Shown: positions 8,519 through 17,754 of the stretch, piece after piece | Layout: every line of letters begins with the position of its first letter | Position numbering within the stretch: position 1 is the first letter of the stretch | Assembly: GCF_000425025.1 (NCBI RefSeq) | Contig: NZ_AUKZ01000007.1 | Location: 38,454-102,453 of the forward strand | Reading direction: 5' to 3' | DNA length: 64,000 nucleotides | Source: Streptococcus castoreus DSM 17536 | GTDB taxonomy: Bacteria > Bacillota > Bacilli > Lactobacillales > Streptococcaceae | Notes under the pieces: model-generated | Told to the model about the DNA's origin: nothing | The model's database searches: none | The model's input: only the letters and a program-made list of their open reading frames with translations | Program-made: the position numbers and the translations under genes

Positions 8519-9064
8519 CTATTTTAATTTATCATGTTCATAAGTATGACTTAACTCGAGTCCCTTAAATCCTTGTTGCCTTAGGGCCTCATAGATAACC
8601 AGACAAACGGTGTTTGAGACATTTAAACTACGGACATGATTATCATTCATCGGAATGCGCAACGCTTTTTTGGCATGTTCACGCATAAACTTTTCAGGTA
8701 AGCCCGTATCCTCACGCCCAAATAAGAAATAGTGAGACTGGTCATCATTATAAGACACTTCTGAATAAAGCTTATCTGCAAATTTACTGATTAAATGGAG
8801 TTCCCCTTGACACTGACGCAAAAATGTCTCTAAGTTATCATAGAAACGTACATCGAGTTTATCCCAATAATCCAACCCTGCTCGCCTCATCTTGCGATCA
8901 TCAATGGGGAATCCCATGGGTTTAATAATATGAAGAGGGGCATTGGTTGCTGCACAGGTTCTTGCAATATTACCTGTATTTTGTGGAATTTGAGGCTGAA
9001 ACAAAACGATGTGATTCCGACTGTTTTCTTCTTTATAGGTCCCATTGAAGATTTCTTTTCTCAT
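8519..9064 (-). CDS. trmL: tRNA (cytidine/uridine-2'-O-)-methyltransferase TrmL (CspR)
   Basis: 181-residue SPOUT methyltransferase that methylates the 2'-OH of the wobble nucleotide in tRNA-Leu isoacceptors. Knot motifs are visible: [19 protein letters not shown] and [20 protein letters not shown]. The start is placed at the ATG at 9062-9064 (MRKEIFNG), with AAGAGAG upstream. Longer starts at 9100 or 9124 would lie inside the T run or hairpin of the leader terminator. The gene follows a strong promoter and an intrinsic terminator, so attenuation is likely. Confidence 0.92.
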   Translation of the reverse strand: MRKEIFNGTYKEENSRNHIVLFQPQIPQNTGNIARTCAATNAPLHIIKPMGFPIDDRKMRRAGLDYWDKLDVRFYDNLETFLRQCQGELHLISKFADKLYSEVSYNDDQSHYFLFGREDTGLPEKFMREHAKKALRIPMNDNHVRSLNVSNTVCLVIYEALRQQGFKGLELSHTYEHDKLK

Positions 9065-9089
9065 AACACACTCTCTTATTCTTTTCATT

Positions 9090-9135
9090 AAAAAAACCAC
9101 ACCGCTCGGAGTCATGCTCAGCAAACAATGTGGTT
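9090..9135 (-). terminator. terminator or attenuator in the trmL leader
   Basis: AACCACA/TGTGGTT outer stem (9095-9101 with 9129-9135), inner GAG/CTC and GCT/AGC pairs, then a run of seven T. It ends 26 nt before the trmL start codon. Confidence 0.8.
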
Positions 9136-9193
9136 GATGGTGACTCGTTAACTTAAATCATAACAGGTTTGATTTAAACCAACGAATACTTAT
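9096..9193 (-). ncRNA. candidate small RNA or attenuator leader upstream of trmL
   Basis: A consensus promoter starts a roughly 100-nt transcript that ends at the hairpin and T run at 9090-9135. Within it TTAAATCA and TGATTTAA can pair. No short reading frame with a ribosome-binding site was seen. It could be a terminated leader (attenuator) for trmL or an independent small RNA. I do not recognise a known riboswitch class. Confidence 0.55.
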
Positions 9194-9198
9194 CTGCT

Positions 9199-9226
9199 AT
9201 TATAGCACTTTAGTAATGATTGTCAA
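9199..9226 (-). promoter_or_regulatory. strong promoter of the trmL leader
   Basis: TTGACA (9226-9221), a 16-nt spacer and TATAAT (9204-9199) on the minus strand; TGC also precedes the -10. Confidence 0.8.
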
Positions 9227-9472
9227 TCACATTTTACTAAAAATTCCATAATTTTTCATCATTTTTTGACCGTTCTAATCATTATATTAGACAAAAGGGT
9301 AACCAGTCAAAATCCCTCAAAGCAATAAGCCTGTCATCCGGCACAAACATGCTGTCCTAAAATGATGGGGAAATCGTATGTCATCTTAGAATTATCATTT
9401 CTGATGTATCCGTAGCGATTGGTTTGTTGTCTTACACCAAAGCAGTGTTGCTCTCAACTATCAATGAAAACC
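9227..9472. other. intergenic stretch downstream of the collagen-like gene
   Basis: About 245 bases between the collagen-like gene terminator and the trmL promoter. One minus-strand frame is open for some 30 codons (around 9330-9430) without a start or a recognisable product. I see nothing else. Confidence 0.35.
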
Positions 9473-9503
9473 AAAAAAGACAGACCTTGCTTGATCTGTC
9501 TTT
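9473..9503 (-). terminator. terminator of the collagen-like gene
   Basis: Perfect 9-bp stem AAAGACAGA/TCTGTCTTT (9476-9484 with 9495-9503) and a T run on the minus strand. Confidence 0.88.
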
Positions 9504-9539
9504 CTAAAACTGTATTTTGGTTTTATTTTTGAAAAGAGA

Positions 9540-10934
9540 TTAGTATTCTCTACGTTTAGCAGATAGAGTAAGTAGCCCCGCACTAGTCATCACTGCAACC
9601 GCTGCCGCTGTGAAGAATGGGTTAGTGGTTTCGCCAGTAGCTGGCAAGTGTTTTACTGATGTAGAGTTAACAACTGGTTTAGCCAGTTTTTGTTCCTGAT
9701 GTGGGGTTTGAACCTGTGAAGTGCCAGCCTCTTTTTGGCTTTCAGAAGGGGTCACCTGTGGGGTTGGTTTTACTTCTGGAGTTTGAGGTTGACTTGGAAC
9801 TTCAGGTTTTTTTGGTTGTTCTTCTGGTTGGCTTGGAACCTCAGGAGTCTTTGGTTGTTCTTCTGGTTGGCTTGGAACCTCAGGTTTCTTTGGTTGTTCT
9901 TCTGGTTGATTTGGAACCTCAGGTTTTTGAGGAACTTCTGGCACAGCTGGAGCACCAGTATCGCCCTTGTCGCCTTTTTCACCCTTAGATCCTTGCTCCC
10001 CTTGATCTCCTTTTGGTCCTTGAGGTCCCATTGGTCCAGTTTCTCCTTGGATTCCTTGGTCGCCTTTATCGCCTTTTGGTCCGACTTCTCCAGGATCTCC
10101 TTTAGGACCTACTGGTCCTGTTGCCCCGGTATCTCCTTTGTCACCTTTCGGACCTTGTTCCCCGCGCTCACCTTGGGCACCGTCTTTGCCGTCTTTACCA
10201 TCTAGTCCATCTCGACCAGCTGCTCCGGCGTCTCCTTTATCTCCTTTTTCGCCTTTAGCACCATCTTTTCCGGCTTCCCCTCTTTCACCTTGAGGTCCAG
10301 CTGGTCCTTGTGCTCCGGTATCTCCTTTGTCACCTTTTAGACCTTGTTCACCGCGTTCGCCTTTCTCTCCTTTCTCACCTGGGGCACCATCTTTGCCAGC
10401 TGGACCAGCTGGACCAGCTTCCCCTCTTTCACCACGATCTCCCTTGGCACCAGGCTTCCCTGCTGGTCCCTGTGGTCCGGTTTCTCCTTTAGCACCAGTT
10501 TCGCCTTTATCTCCCTTAGGTCCAGCTACTCCAGGATCTCCTTTGTCACCTTTAACACCTTGATCACCTTTTGGTCCTTGTGGTCCAGGGGTTTTCTCTA
10601 TCTCAGTCAACGCCTTATGAACAGTTATACCAACAGTGCCATAGGCAGTAAATAGTTTATTTAAGTATTTTTCTAATTCCTCTAAATACTTCTTGATACT
10701 ATCTGTGGTCCAATGATTTCCTAAAACACCACCTGTTGCACCCGACTGTAACATCTCCTCCACTTTTGGCATATTAGCCCCATCAGATTTTGCTTTCTCT
10801 ATAGCTGTATTAACTTCACTAATAGCATTAGTACTTGCGTGCACCGATGTCCCCGTCCCCATAGCCATTAACAAAACGGCAGCTGAGGTTAGGCCGTAAC
10901 GGCAGGCTAATTTGTTAATATGTCTTTTTTTCAA
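9540..10934 (-). CDS. scl: streptococcal collagen-like surface protein (LPXTG anchored)
   Basis: 464 residues in five parts: a signal peptide (about 1-33, cleavage near VHA) with a YGLTS motif; a non-collagenous V domain (about 34-116) with heptad-like helices; 71 uninterrupted Gly-X-Y triplets (117-329) rich in GDK, GEK, GER and GPQ; a Pro/Glu/Gln wall region with repeats of [12 protein letters not shown]; and LPATGE followed by a hydrophobic stretch and KRREY. Family members trimerise as collagen helices and bind host ligands such as fibronectin, integrins, lipoproteins or factor H; the ligand here is unknown. The start codon is TTG, with GGAG 8 nt upstream. There is no pentanucleotide repeat after the start, unlike Scl2. 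Confidence 0.93.
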   Translation of the reverse strand: MKKRHINKLACRYGLTSAAVLLMAMGTGTSVHASTNAISEVNTAIEKAKSDGANMPKVEEMLQSGATGGVLGNHWTTDSIKKYLEELEKYLNKLFTAYGTVGITVHKALTEIEKTPGPQGPKGDQGVKGDKGDPGVAGPKGDKGETGAKGETGPQGPAGKPGAKGDRGERGEAGPAGPAGKDGAPGEKGEKGERGEQGLKGDKGDTGAQGPAGPQGERGEAGKDGAKGEKGDKGDAGAAGRDGLDGKDGKDGAQGERGEQGPKGDKGDTGATGPVGPKGDPGEVGPKGDKGDQGIQGETGPMGPQGPKGDQGEQGSKGEKGDKGDTGAPAVPEVPQKPEVPNQPEEQPKKPEVPSQPEEQPKTPEVPSQPEEQPKKPEVPSQPQTPEVKPTPQVTPSESQKEAGTSQVQTPHQEQKLAKPVVNSTSVKHLPATGETTNPFFTAAAVAVMTSAGLLTLSAKRREY

Positions 10935-11015
10935 AACAATCTCTCCTTTAGTTCACTTTAATTAAAAGATCCTCACATTTAACTGCAAGTAATCTCTCAT
11001 AATTTTTACTAAATA

Positions 11016-11044
11016 ATTATATAAAATAAATAAGCGGCACAAAA
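11016..11044 (-). promoter_or_regulatory. promoter of the collagen-like gene
   Basis: TTTTGT (11044-11039), a 17-nt spacer and TATAAT (11021-11016) on the minus strand. The leader is about 75 nt. Confidence 0.55.
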
Positions 11045-11063
11045 TAGAAGAATCCTTTTTTTC

Positions 11064-11076
11064 GGGGGGGGGGGGG
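11064..11076. repeat. 13-nt homopolymer G/C tract
   Basis: Thirteen consecutive G on the plus strand (C in the sense of the collagen-like gene), starting 20 nt upstream of its -35 box. Such tracts slip during replication, and this position is suitable for altering promoter activity. The exact count may also be a sequencing estimate. Confidence 0.85.
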
Positions 11077-11165
11077 TAAAAATGTGTTTTGAAAAACGGT
11101 CTATTTCGGTAAAACCATATTCATTGGAAAAGATCATTCTAGTCAACCCATATTGACAAGATGTT

Positions 11166-11188
11166 AAAAAAGACCTGATTGGTCTTTT
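11166..11188 (-). terminator. second terminator-like hairpin upstream of the collagen-like gene
   Basis: AAAAGACC/GGTCTTTT stem (11168-11175 with 11181-11188) with a T run on the minus strand. It follows the yidD terminator by about 80 nt, so it may be a back-up or end an unseen short transcript. Confidence 0.6.
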
Positions 11189-11266
11189 GGGGAGATTTTG
11201 CGGATTCTTATTTCTCTATGTGTTAATGGAGGTAAAACGATTAGGCTGGATGATAGCCTTCGCTAA

Positions 11267-11295
11267 GAAAAAGTTCCCTTACTAAATAGGAACTT
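11267..11295 (-). terminator. yidD terminator
   Basis: AAGTTCC/GGAACTT stem (11271-11277 with 11289-11295) and a short T run on the minus strand, directly after the yidD stop. Confidence 0.65.
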
Positions 11296-11296
11296 C

Positions 11297-11551
11297 TCAT
11301 GAGCTTTTTAGGTTATCATCATTTCTCTTTAAGCTAAAATAATCTGGGACAGGGTCGTTTCCGCCTGCAACAAAAGGATGGCATCTGAATACCCTTGCCA
11401 AACCCATTAGCACTCCCTTAGCACCATGTTTTTCAATGGCTGTAATCATGTAGCTCGAACAAGTCGGACGATATCGACAAGTCGGTGGAAATAAGGGAGA
11501 GACGTATTTTTGATATGCCTTAACAGGCGCAATTAACAGGTGTTTAATCAT
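11297..11551 (-). CDS. yidD: membrane protein insertion efficiency factor YidD
   Basis: 84 residues, the normal size. It shows the family signature in [22 protein letters not shown], with an amphipathic N-terminus. YidD assists YidC in inserting inner-membrane proteins. It overlaps the 3' end of rluB by 8 nt and is the last gene of the long operon that begins at murI. A yidC gene lies in this window at 20.5-21.4 kb but is not linked to it. Confidence 0.92.
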   Translation of the reverse strand: MIKHLLIAPVKAYQKYVSPLFPPTCRYRPTCSSYMITAIEKHGAKGVLMGLARVFRCHPFVAGGNDPVPDYFSLKRNDDNLKSS

Positions 11552-12269
11552 TTTTAGTGCTAGCCAAATTGTGAAGTTGACTAATCTCTTTTTTATTTAA
11601 ACGTCTTGATTCCCCTGATCTTAGCCCCGTCAAATCAAGGGTCCCAAAGCGTGTACGAGACAATTTATCAACCAAAAGTCCTACGGATTCAAACATTTTT
11701 TTGACTTGATGATTTCGCCCTTCGTGGATGGTTAATTCGACAATAGAACGGTTCTTGTTAGCTTCCACACGAATAATATTGTAGCGAGCTGGTTTGGTTT
11801 TTTTGCCGTCAATCATTACTCCACGTGTCAACGGGCGAAGGTTTTCTTTGGTTGCAATCCCTTTAACACGTGCCAAATAAACTTTATCAATTTCATTTCT
11901 AGGGTGAATCATTGTATCAGTAAAGTCGCCATCATTTGTCAAAATAAGGAGACCCGAAGTATCCCAATCTAAACGCCCAACTGGGTAAATACGTTCTTTA
12001 ACTTGGGGCAATAAATCGATAACCGTTTTACGACCTTTCTCATCAGACACACTTGAAATAACACCACGCGGTTTATTCAGTAAATAATAGACTTTTTCTT
12101 CGTTGTAGATTGGACTTCCTTCTACTTCGACAACATCCCCTGATTTTACAGCTGTTGCTAATTCAGTAACAACCTGTCCATTTAAGGTGACCAGACCTTT
12201 TTTAATTAAATCTTCTGCTTTACGACGGCTAGCAACACCTGCATGAGCGATGTACTTATTAATTCTCAT
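11544..12269 (-). CDS. rluB: 23S rRNA pseudouridine synthase RluB family
   Basis: 241 residues: an N-terminal S4 RNA-binding domain ([22 protein letters not shown]) and a catalytic domain with the active aspartate in [17 protein letters not shown]. It makes pseudouridine in the peptidyl-transferase region of 23S rRNA. It follows scpB after about 120 nt and overlaps yidD. The neighbouring order scpA-scpB-rluB is common in Firmicutes. Confidence 0.93.
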   Translation of the reverse strand: MRINKYIAHAGVASRRKAEDLIKKGLVTLNGQVVTELATAVKSGDVVEVEGSPIYNEEKVYYLLNKPRGVISSVSDEKGRKTVIDLLPQVKERIYPVGRLDWDTSGLLILTNDGDFTDTMIHPRNEIDKVYLARVKGIATKENLRPLTRGVMIDGKKTKPARYNIIRVEANKNRSIVELTIHEGRNHQVKKMFESVGLLVDKLSRTRFGTLDLTGLRSGESRRLNKKEISQLHNLASTKND

Positions 12270-12388
12270 TAGTTTCTTCTTTCTTTTGGGCGGACCACTA
12301 AATTCTTCGCAGAGGTCCTGATATGACGATTTAGATGATTTGAGACTTCCCCATCAAATTCTTTAAGCATCTGCTATACAAGCAACTA

Positions 12389-12940
12389 TTAATCTTCCAT
12401 TTTAAAAAGGGCTGTTTCATCATCCAAAAGCTCTATTGTTGACATCTCAACCAGTTGATCGAGATGATTAATTCCCATATAATCTAGGAAATAATCCGTT
12501 GTTGCATATAAATTAGGTCGACCGACAACTTCTTTTTTCCCAGCTTCTCTAATCAACCCAAAAGCCAACAACTTGCTCAAAGCCCCGCTGGAATTAACAC
12601 CACGAATGTCGTCTATTTCTATTCGCGTAATGGGCTGCTTGTAGGCAATGATTGACAAGACCTCCAAACTGGCACGGGACAAGCTTTGATTGATGGGAGC
12701 CTTGGCATAATCCCGCAAGAGATCCGCAAAGATTTCCTTGGTAACCAGTTTATAAGTATTGGAAGATTCCATCAAACACAAGCTAGAGTCTTTATCTTGC
12801 TTATACTTCTGAGATAATTTTTCCAATTGTTGTTGCAAGGCAACCGGGGATAACGATAACATGGTCGCAAGATTTCTCAAACTTAATCCTTCTTCACCAG
12901 CAACAAATAACAGCGCTTCTATTTGTGACAAATAGGTCAT
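12389..12940 (-). CDS. scpB: segregation and condensation protein B
   Basis: 183 residues. ScpB is a dimeric winged-helix kleisin-associated subunit that works with ScpA and SMC in chromosome condensation and segregation. The conserved segment [20 protein letters not shown] and the downstream [19 protein letters not shown] are clear. Its start overlaps the scpA stop by 4 nt (translational coupling). Confidence 0.96.
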   Translation of the reverse strand: MTYLSQIEALLFVAGEEGLSLRNLATMLSLSPVALQQQLEKLSQKYKQDKDSSLCLMESSNTYKLVTKEIFADLLRDYAKAPINQSLSRASLEVLSIIAYKQPITRIEIDDIRGVNSSGALSKLLAFGLIREAGKKEVVGRPNLYATTDYFLDYMGINHLDQLVEMSTIELLDDETALFKMED

Positions 12941-13644
12941 TGAGCTTCCTTTCTTAAAATAATCTGACCAAAGTTCGAGGACTGCTCTACAACAACCTTG
13001 TGTAGCTTAATTAATTCCAAGCTCGCTAAAAATAGAGTGATGACCTCATTTCTATTTTGACACTCTTCAAAAACCTCCGTCAAGAAAATTACCTTTTTGG
13101 CATCCAACCTCTTTTCGATACGAACCATCATGTCTTCTATCCGATAGTTATCACGTTCAATCACAGTATGACTTTTTTTAAAAGCTTCTTCCTTGGCTGC
13201 CATTATTTTTGAAAAAGCTAGAAATAAATCCATGACCGTTTTGTCCTCTTGTAAAACAGTATCTTCAAAAATTAATTCTTGTTTCGGTTTTGAATAAAAC
13301 TTAGCGCGTTGGTCATGTTGCTGCCCTAATGCCTGACTAAGCGCTTTAAAACGGCTGTACTCTTCAATCTTGTCTAACAAATCCTGTTCAGGATCCTCTT
13401 CTTCAAGAGGATTATCAACAATTTTTGGCAAGAGCCGTCTACTCTTAATAAGCATGAGTTGGCTAGCCATTAACATGTATTCGCCAGCTACCTCCAATTT
13501 CATAGCATGCAAGGTCTCAATATAGGCTAGATACTGTTCAATGATCTCAACAATAGGTACCTCATAAATATCAACCTTGTATTTAGAAACCAAGTGCAAA
13601 AGCAAATCAAGAGGTCCTTCAAAATCTTTAACTTTTATATCCAT
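12937..13644 (-). CDS. scpA: segregation and condensation protein A (kleisin)
   Basis: 235 residues. It starts with the ScpA signature [18 protein letters not shown] and continues with [17 protein letters not shown]. It bridges the SMC heads and recruits ScpB. The first base of its start codon region abuts the upstream xerD-like gene (1-nt overlap) and its end overlaps scpB, so the three are translationally linked. Confidence 0.96.
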   Translation of the reverse strand: MDIKVKDFEGPLDLLLHLVSKYKVDIYEVPIVEIIEQYLAYIETLHAMKLEVAGEYMLMASQLMLIKSRRLLPKIVDNPLEEEDPEQDLLDKIEEYSRFKALSQALGQQHDQRAKFYSKPKQELIFEDTVLQEDKTVMDLFLAFSKIMAAKEEAFKKSHTVIERDNYRIEDMMVRIEKRLDAKKVIFLTEVFEECQNRNEVITLFLASLELIKLHKVVVEQSSNFGQIILRKEAQ

Positions 13645-14390
13645 TATGTTTTATAATATTTTTCTAGAGTCACAGGGCTTTTTAGCCCAAGTATCTGACT
13701 AACTTCAATAATTGATTTGCCGGCTGACTTTTCTTTTAAAATAAATTGCTCGCGTAATTTTTGTGCCGTCAGTCCCTTTTGTCCGACACTTTCTACAAAT
13801 GCTCTTAATTGATTAAAGTACCACTGCCGAGAAAAGGAATGCCCTTGATGTTCAAACAAATACTGCTCTTTCCCAACAAATTCCCTTTTTAAGAAGGGAA
13901 GCAAGCGTTGTGGCAAAGCTAAAATTCTGATGCCTTTAGCCGTTTGCAGTTTCAGAACTTGAAAGGTTAAATCAAGATTTTCCACTTTGATACTGGCAAT
14001 TTCACTCGGTATCAAGCCCAATTCTAGAATTAACAAGGCGATTAACTGTCCCACCACAAAAGAGGTTTCTTGATAGAAGATTTCCTGATCCATTAACACA
14101 AAATGTAGCTTATCTGGTCTGGTTAATTTAACCTGCTCAGATAGTTTAAAATAATGCTCTAAAAGTCTTTCTTGGTACAAATAATATAAAAACTGATTAA
14201 CCGTAGAAAGTTTTCGTTTTTTAGCTGAAGGGCTTAGAGGTGATAACTGATTTTGGTAAAGCGACAATTTTTCCTTATTAACACGCTCACCAATGATGGC
14301 ACAAAATTGTTGCAAATCATAGCGATAGGCAATCTGAGTGTTATGAGATAAAAACTTACTAGCAATAAATGCTTCAATATATGACATCAT
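13644..14390 (-). CDS. XerD-like tyrosine recombinase homologue (probably catalytically degenerate)
   Basis: 248 residues with the N-terminal SAM-like and C-terminal catalytic-type folds of phage integrases. The expected GLRxSE arginine is replaced ([16 protein letters not shown]) and the HxxR block is unrecognisable ([11 protein letters not shown]), while a C-terminal tyrosine remains in TLEKYYKT. This matches the streptococcal XerD-like family rather than the chromosome-dimer recombinase (XerS in streptococci). Its role is unknown; the operon position next to scpAB hints at chromosome maintenance, which is an inference. Confidence 0.8.
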   Translation of the reverse strand: MMSYIEAFIASKFLSHNTQIAYRYDLQQFCAIIGERVNKEKLSLYQNQLSPLSPSAKKRKLSTVNQFLYYLYQERLLEHYFKLSEQVKLTRPDKLHFVLMDQEIFYQETSFVVGQLIALLILELGLIPSEIASIKVENLDLTFQVLKLQTAKGIRILALPQRLLPFLKREFVGKEQYLFEHQGHSFSRQWYFNQLRAFVESVGQKGLTAQKLREQFILKEKSAGKSIIEVSQILGLKSPVTLEKYYKT

Positions 14391-14848
14391 TTTTTTGTTA
14401 TCATGTACTCGTCAGTAAAATCATGCAAGAGACTATTGACTGCTTTTAAAATAGACTTACGAGTGATAATTCCAACAAAATAGTCAGCCTTATCTATCAC
14501 AGGCAAGAATGGGAAATCAACTAATTTATGCATAATTTCTGTCAAACTAGCATTAATACCAATGGTTTCAATCTTGGTATTGACCATCTCACCAATATCC
14601 GTTTGACGCATTTCCCAATCTGTCAACTGCCCCTTTGCTTGATAGGTCATAATATCAGAGATGCTAATAGTTCCTACGTATTTTTTCTCACGAGTGATGA
14701 CTGGAACTCTTGAAAAACCATTACTAACTAAGAGCAACATGACATGGTCTGCATTGTGTGTATTAATAAAAATGGCTAAATCTTCCGCGGGAATCAAATA
14801 GCTATCCAAATGGCTAATTAAAAAAGTTTCAAATTCTTTTGCAATCAT
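14387..14848 (-). CDS. cbpB: CBS-domain protein CbpB (c-di-AMP binding family)
   Basis: 153 residues made of two CBS motifs (around [20 protein letters not shown] and [18 protein letters not shown]). Listeria CbpB and Bacillus DarB bind c-di-AMP and control the stringent-response enzyme Rel and pyruvate carboxylase; that role is carried over from the family. It overlaps both neighbours by 4 nt in the murI operon. Confidence 0.75.
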   Translation of the reverse strand: MIAKEFETFLISHLDSYLIPAEDLAIFINTHNADHVMLLLVSNGFSRVPVITREKKYVGTISISDIMTYQAKGQLTDWEMRQTDIGEMVNTKIETIGINASLTEIMHKLVDFPFLPVIDKADYFVGIITRKSILKAVNSLLHDFTDEYMITKK

Positions 14849-15366
14849 CGTTTAAATTCCTTAGACAGTGATGGGTATAGTTCGTGTTGGCGTGTGAAAT
14901 AAGCTACTTTAATCCTATCATCGGTCACCTCAACACGTGCATAAAGCTTTTCATTGATTTCACCACGAGGTTGTGAAACAGAGCCTGGATTAATAAAAAT
15001 AATTTGACCAAGTTGCCAAGCAGCTGGGCGGTGAAGATGCCCATACAAACAAATATCTGCGTTCACTTCCTGAGCAAAATAGTCTAACTTATCCCAGGTA
15101 AAATTAATCTGATAAAGATGCCCATGAGTTTGTGCAATGGTAAATGAGTCATATTTAGTCACTAAACGATCTTGGTAGCCTGTATCATAATCACAGTTCC
15201 CTCCAACCACATAAATACCATCCCAAACAGGATCTGAACTTTTCAACTCTGAATCCCCATTGTGAAAAATGGCATCAACCTGATCAAAATACTTATCCTT
15301 AATCGCTTGAACAATATCTCGATCTCCATGAGAATCACTCATTACGATGATTGTTTTGCTTGCCAT
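14845..15366 (-). CDS. metallophosphoesterase of the YfcE/MJ0936 family
   Basis: 173 residues. Metal-ligand motifs are visible: SDSHGD, NGDSE, GGNCD, THGH and YGHLHRP. It is a cytoplasmic phosphodiesterase of unknown physiological substrate. It overlaps the rdgB 3' end by 25 nt and the cbpB start by 4 nt. Confidence 0.88.
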   Translation of the reverse strand: MASKTIIVMSDSHGDRDIVQAIKDKYFDQVDAIFHNGDSELKSSDPVWDGIYVVGGNCDYDTGYQDRLVTKYDSFTIAQTHGHLYQINFTWDKLDYFAQEVNADICLYGHLHRPAAWQLGQIIFINPGSVSQPRGEINEKLYARVEVTDDRIKVAYFTRQHELYPSLSKEFKR

Positions 15367-16331
15367 GATGGAAAGACCTCCATTAATTTTTGCACAGCTT
15401 GTCCCCTATGAGACACCTTATTTTTTTCGCCTGCTTCTAATTCTGCCGCATGACGTCCTGTTTCTCCAACAATAAAAAGAGGATCATAGCCAAAACCATT
15501 TTCGCCCTTAGGCTGCGTAGCAATGTAGCCTGGCCACTCAGCTTCCACAACCAAGCTATCTTTATTTGGTGCAGCCACCACCAAAGTGGTATGAAATTGA
15601 GCTGAACGATCTTTTTGTTCAAAAACCATGGCTAATTCGTGCAAGAGTTTGGCATTATTCTTAGCATCGGTGGCATCTGGACCAGAAAAACGAGCGGACC
15701 AAACCCCAGGCAAACCACCCAAAGCATCAACTTTTAGACCCGAATCATCTGCTAGAACCATCTTCCCAGTTAATGTTGAAATCGTTTCTGCCTTTAAACG
15801 AGCATTTTCTTCAAATGTTAACCCTGTCTCTTCAACTTCTGGTAAATCGGGGTAGTCATTAAGGTTTTCCACCCGATACCCCAAATCACCAAAAATCCGG
15901 CGGAATTCTTTGGTTTTTCCTTCATTACGTGTTGCAATCAAAATGGTATCTCCAAAGGCATTCGAGTCAGAACTAAAGAACTCAGCTGTTGGTACGCCAT
16001 TTTTAGGAAGATATACTGCTAGCAAATGGTCTTTTTCTGTTAATAAAACGGCTTCCCCATGTTTAATTACCTTAATATGACGCTTATTTTCTTGATTAAT
16101 CATATTCACCACAAAAGCAATGAGAGGAAAAGCTGAACAATAACGAATAACAGACACATCATAGCCTTTGGGATTTTCATAATCCAAATCACCAGAAAGC
16201 TTATCTAACGTGTCATCTATCTTCTTAATAATGGTATGATCGATTCCCCAACCAGACATGAGGTTGTGCCCTGTCATCTTACCAATAAACCAGTTCTTAT
16301 CATCTTTATATTCGTAAATCTTATCACTCAT
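15342..16331 (-). CDS. rdgB: dITP/XTP pyrophosphatase RdgB with N-terminal extension
   Basis: 329 residues. The C-terminal 200 are a complete HAM1/RdgB domain ([46 protein letters not shown]), which removes dITP, dXTP and similar damaged nucleotides. The N-terminal 125 or so residues (from [14 protein letters not shown]) are an extra domain typical of streptococcal homologues and of unknown role. The start at 16329-16331 forms an ATGA overlap with the murI stop. Confidence 0.9.
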   Translation of the reverse strand: MSDKIYEYKDDKNWFIGKMTGHNLMSGWGIDHTIIKKIDDTLDKLSGDLDYENPKGYDVSVIRYCSAFPLIAFVVNMINQENKRHIKVIKHGEAVLLTEKDHLLAVYLPKNGVPTAEFFSSDSNAFGDTILIATRNEGKTKEFRRIFGDLGYRVENLNDYPDLPEVEETGLTFEENARLKAETISTLTGKMVLADDSGLKVDALGGLPGVWSARFSGPDATDAKNNAKLLHELAMVFEQKDRSAQFHTTLVVAAPNKDSLVVEAEWPGYIATQPKGENGFGYDPLFIVGETGRHAAELEAGEKNKVSHRGQAVQKLMEVFPSWQAKQSS

Positions 16332-17128
16332 AAGGTCACATGCTCCACATTTATTTCTTGTTTCAACCAAGCTGAGGCAATTTCTTGGAAAATCTTAGGA
16401 TTTGCCGTTGTGTAAAAATGGTGTTGAATTATTTCATTATCTGGACTACGACTGCCATTAATTTCAAAATAATTTAAAAGTACTGAAATATCACGCACAC
16501 ATTCTACCCCACTGTCAATCAATTTGACGGACGATCCCATCACATTCTGAATGATGGGACGTAGCAATGGGTAATGCGTACAGCCTAAAACAAGGGTGTC
16601 TACTTTCCCAACTAGTGGGGCTAAGGTTTCATAAACCACTTTCTTAGCAACACTTGATGCCGTTTCGTTAGATTCCACAATAGGAGCAAACTTTGGGCAG
16701 GCTAGACTAATAACATCAACTGAGGGGGCCAATAATTGAATCTTCTGACGATAAATATCTGATGCCACTGTCATTGACGTTCCAATCACACCAACTTTTC
16801 CTTTTGTCGTCGATTTAATAGCTGCGCTTGAACCTGGCAAGATAACTCCCAAAACAGGAATATCCAGTGCTTCTTTCACTTCTTCCCAAGCTACCGCTGT
16901 CGCTGTATTGCAAGCAAAAACGATCATTTTCACATCTTTCGTCACTAAAAAATTGACCATTTCCCATGTGTATTCTCTAATTTGTTCAGCAGGTCTTGGC
17001 CCATAAGGTGCTCTTGCTGAATCACCAATATATATAATTTTCTCATGAGGAAGTTGCCGCATTAATTCACGAACAACGGTTAGCCCTCCCACACCAGAAT
17101 CTAAAAAACCAATTGGTCTTGTATCCAT
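16328..17128 (-). CDS. murI: glutamate racemase
   Basis: Supplies D-glutamate for peptidoglycan. 266 residues from [18 protein letters not shown]. Both catalytic cysteines are present (VFACNTATA and LGCTHYPLL), as is the SARAPYG segment. The start at 17128 is chosen because AAGGAAG lies about 9 nt upstream; a longer frame reaches into a terminator-like hairpin in the leader. It is the first gene of the murI-rdgB-yfcE-cbpB-xerD-like-scpA-scpB-rluB-yidD operon and is preceded by a structured leader. Confidence 0.95.
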   Translation of the reverse strand: MDTRPIGFLDSGVGGLTVVRELMRQLPHEKIIYIGDSARAPYGPRPAEQIREYTWEMVNFLVTKDVKMIVFACNTATAVAWEEVKEALDIPVLGVILPGSSAAIKSTTKGKVGVIGTSMTVASDIYRQKIQLLAPSVDVISLACPKFAPIVESNETASSVAKKVVYETLAPLVGKVDTLVLGCTHYPLLRPIIQNVMGSSVKLIDSGVECVRDISVLLNYFEINGSRSPDNEIIQHHFYTTANPKIFQEIASAWLKQEINVEHVTL

Positions 17129-17155
17129 CGCAACTACTTCCTTACTGACAACATG

Positions 17156-17184
17156 AAAAAGCTCAGCTGGTATAGCCAACTGAG
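17156..17184 (-). terminator. terminator or attenuator hairpin before murI
   Basis: CTCAGTTGG/CCAGCTGAG stem with one G-U pair (17184-17176 with 17170-17162), a 5-nt loop and GCTTTTTC on the minus strand. It ends about 28 nt before the murI ATG. Confidence 0.65.
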
Positions 17185-17277
17185 TTCCTTTTTAAACCCT
17201 GAACAGTTGACAAATCTAACTGACAATACAAGTGCTATTGAACGTTGACGATCAAAGACTGTTCACTTTTAATTATA
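17160..17277 (-). promoter_or_regulatory. murI promoter and structured leader
   Basis: Extended -10 TG-T-TATAAT on the minus strand (17280-17272). The predicted RNA begins with TGAACAGT (17265-17258), which can pair with ACTGTTCA (17207-17200) before the hairpin at 17162-17184. No known riboswitch class was recognised. Confidence 0.5.
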
Positions 17278-17307
17278 ACAACAAGATTAGCTTTACACCC
17301 TTGTTTA

Positions 17308-17553
17308 TCACTTATTTTTCCCTTTAGCAACCGCTGCCTTTGATTGTTTCACAATATTACGGTAAGTTTGCTGAATTTTTGCTTCACTCGGTTTTTGTCC
17401 CATTTGACTCATCATTTCACGAATAGCTTCTGGTGTTAAACGTGGATGCTCCCCAATTTCTTTTTCAATTTGTTTACGAGCGATAAAAATTCCACCAAAA
17501 ACACCTACCCCAAGGGCAATAATTACTAATAAAATCCAAATACCTGTTGACAT
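17308..17553 (-). CDS. yneF: YneF family (UPF0154) small membrane protein
   Basis: 81 residues: one N-terminal membrane helix ([20 protein letters not shown]), then a charged tail with [20 protein letters not shown], the family signature. The function is unknown. It lies upstream of the murI leader and is probably a separate transcript. Confidence 0.88.
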   Translation of the reverse strand: MSTGIWILLVIIALGVGVFGGIFIARKQIEKEIGEHPRLTPEAIREMMSQMGQKPSEAKIQQTYRNIVKQSKAAVAKGKNK

Positions 17554-17721
17554 ATCTATCTACATTTCTCCTCGTTTTTAATCCTCTACAGTATACCAAA
17601 AAAAGAAAGAGTTTACAAATCAGCACCTAAGTGTTTTACGATTTTCTTCCCCTTTTTCATTTACTATTAAACGCTTAACAAGAACTTTTCATCCGTAATT
17701 AACTTAAATAGCAAAAAACAG

Positions 17722-17747
17722 AAAAAGCGAGCTACTACACTCACTTT
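17722..17747 (-). terminator. terminator of the BI-1/YccA gene
   Basis: AAAGTGAG/CTCGCTTT stem with one G-U pair (17747-17740 with 17731-17724) and a short T run on the minus strand. Confidence 0.65.
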
Positions 17748-17754
17748 CAATAGC

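Noticed and set aside
9327..9430. Possible transposase or gene remnant between scl and trmL
   Set aside because: About 30 open codons without start, motif or flanking repeats are not enough to call a gene fragment.
9701..10655. Long open frames on the plus strand opposite the collagen-like gene
   Set aside because: They arise from the three-base periodicity of the Gly-X-Y repeat (low-complexity Leu/Phe or Ser/Pro products) and have no ribosome-binding site.
11120..11190. TTGACA at 11153 as a plus-strand promoter
   Set aside because: No -10 box at suitable distance; the sequence downstream is a hairpin serving the minus strand.
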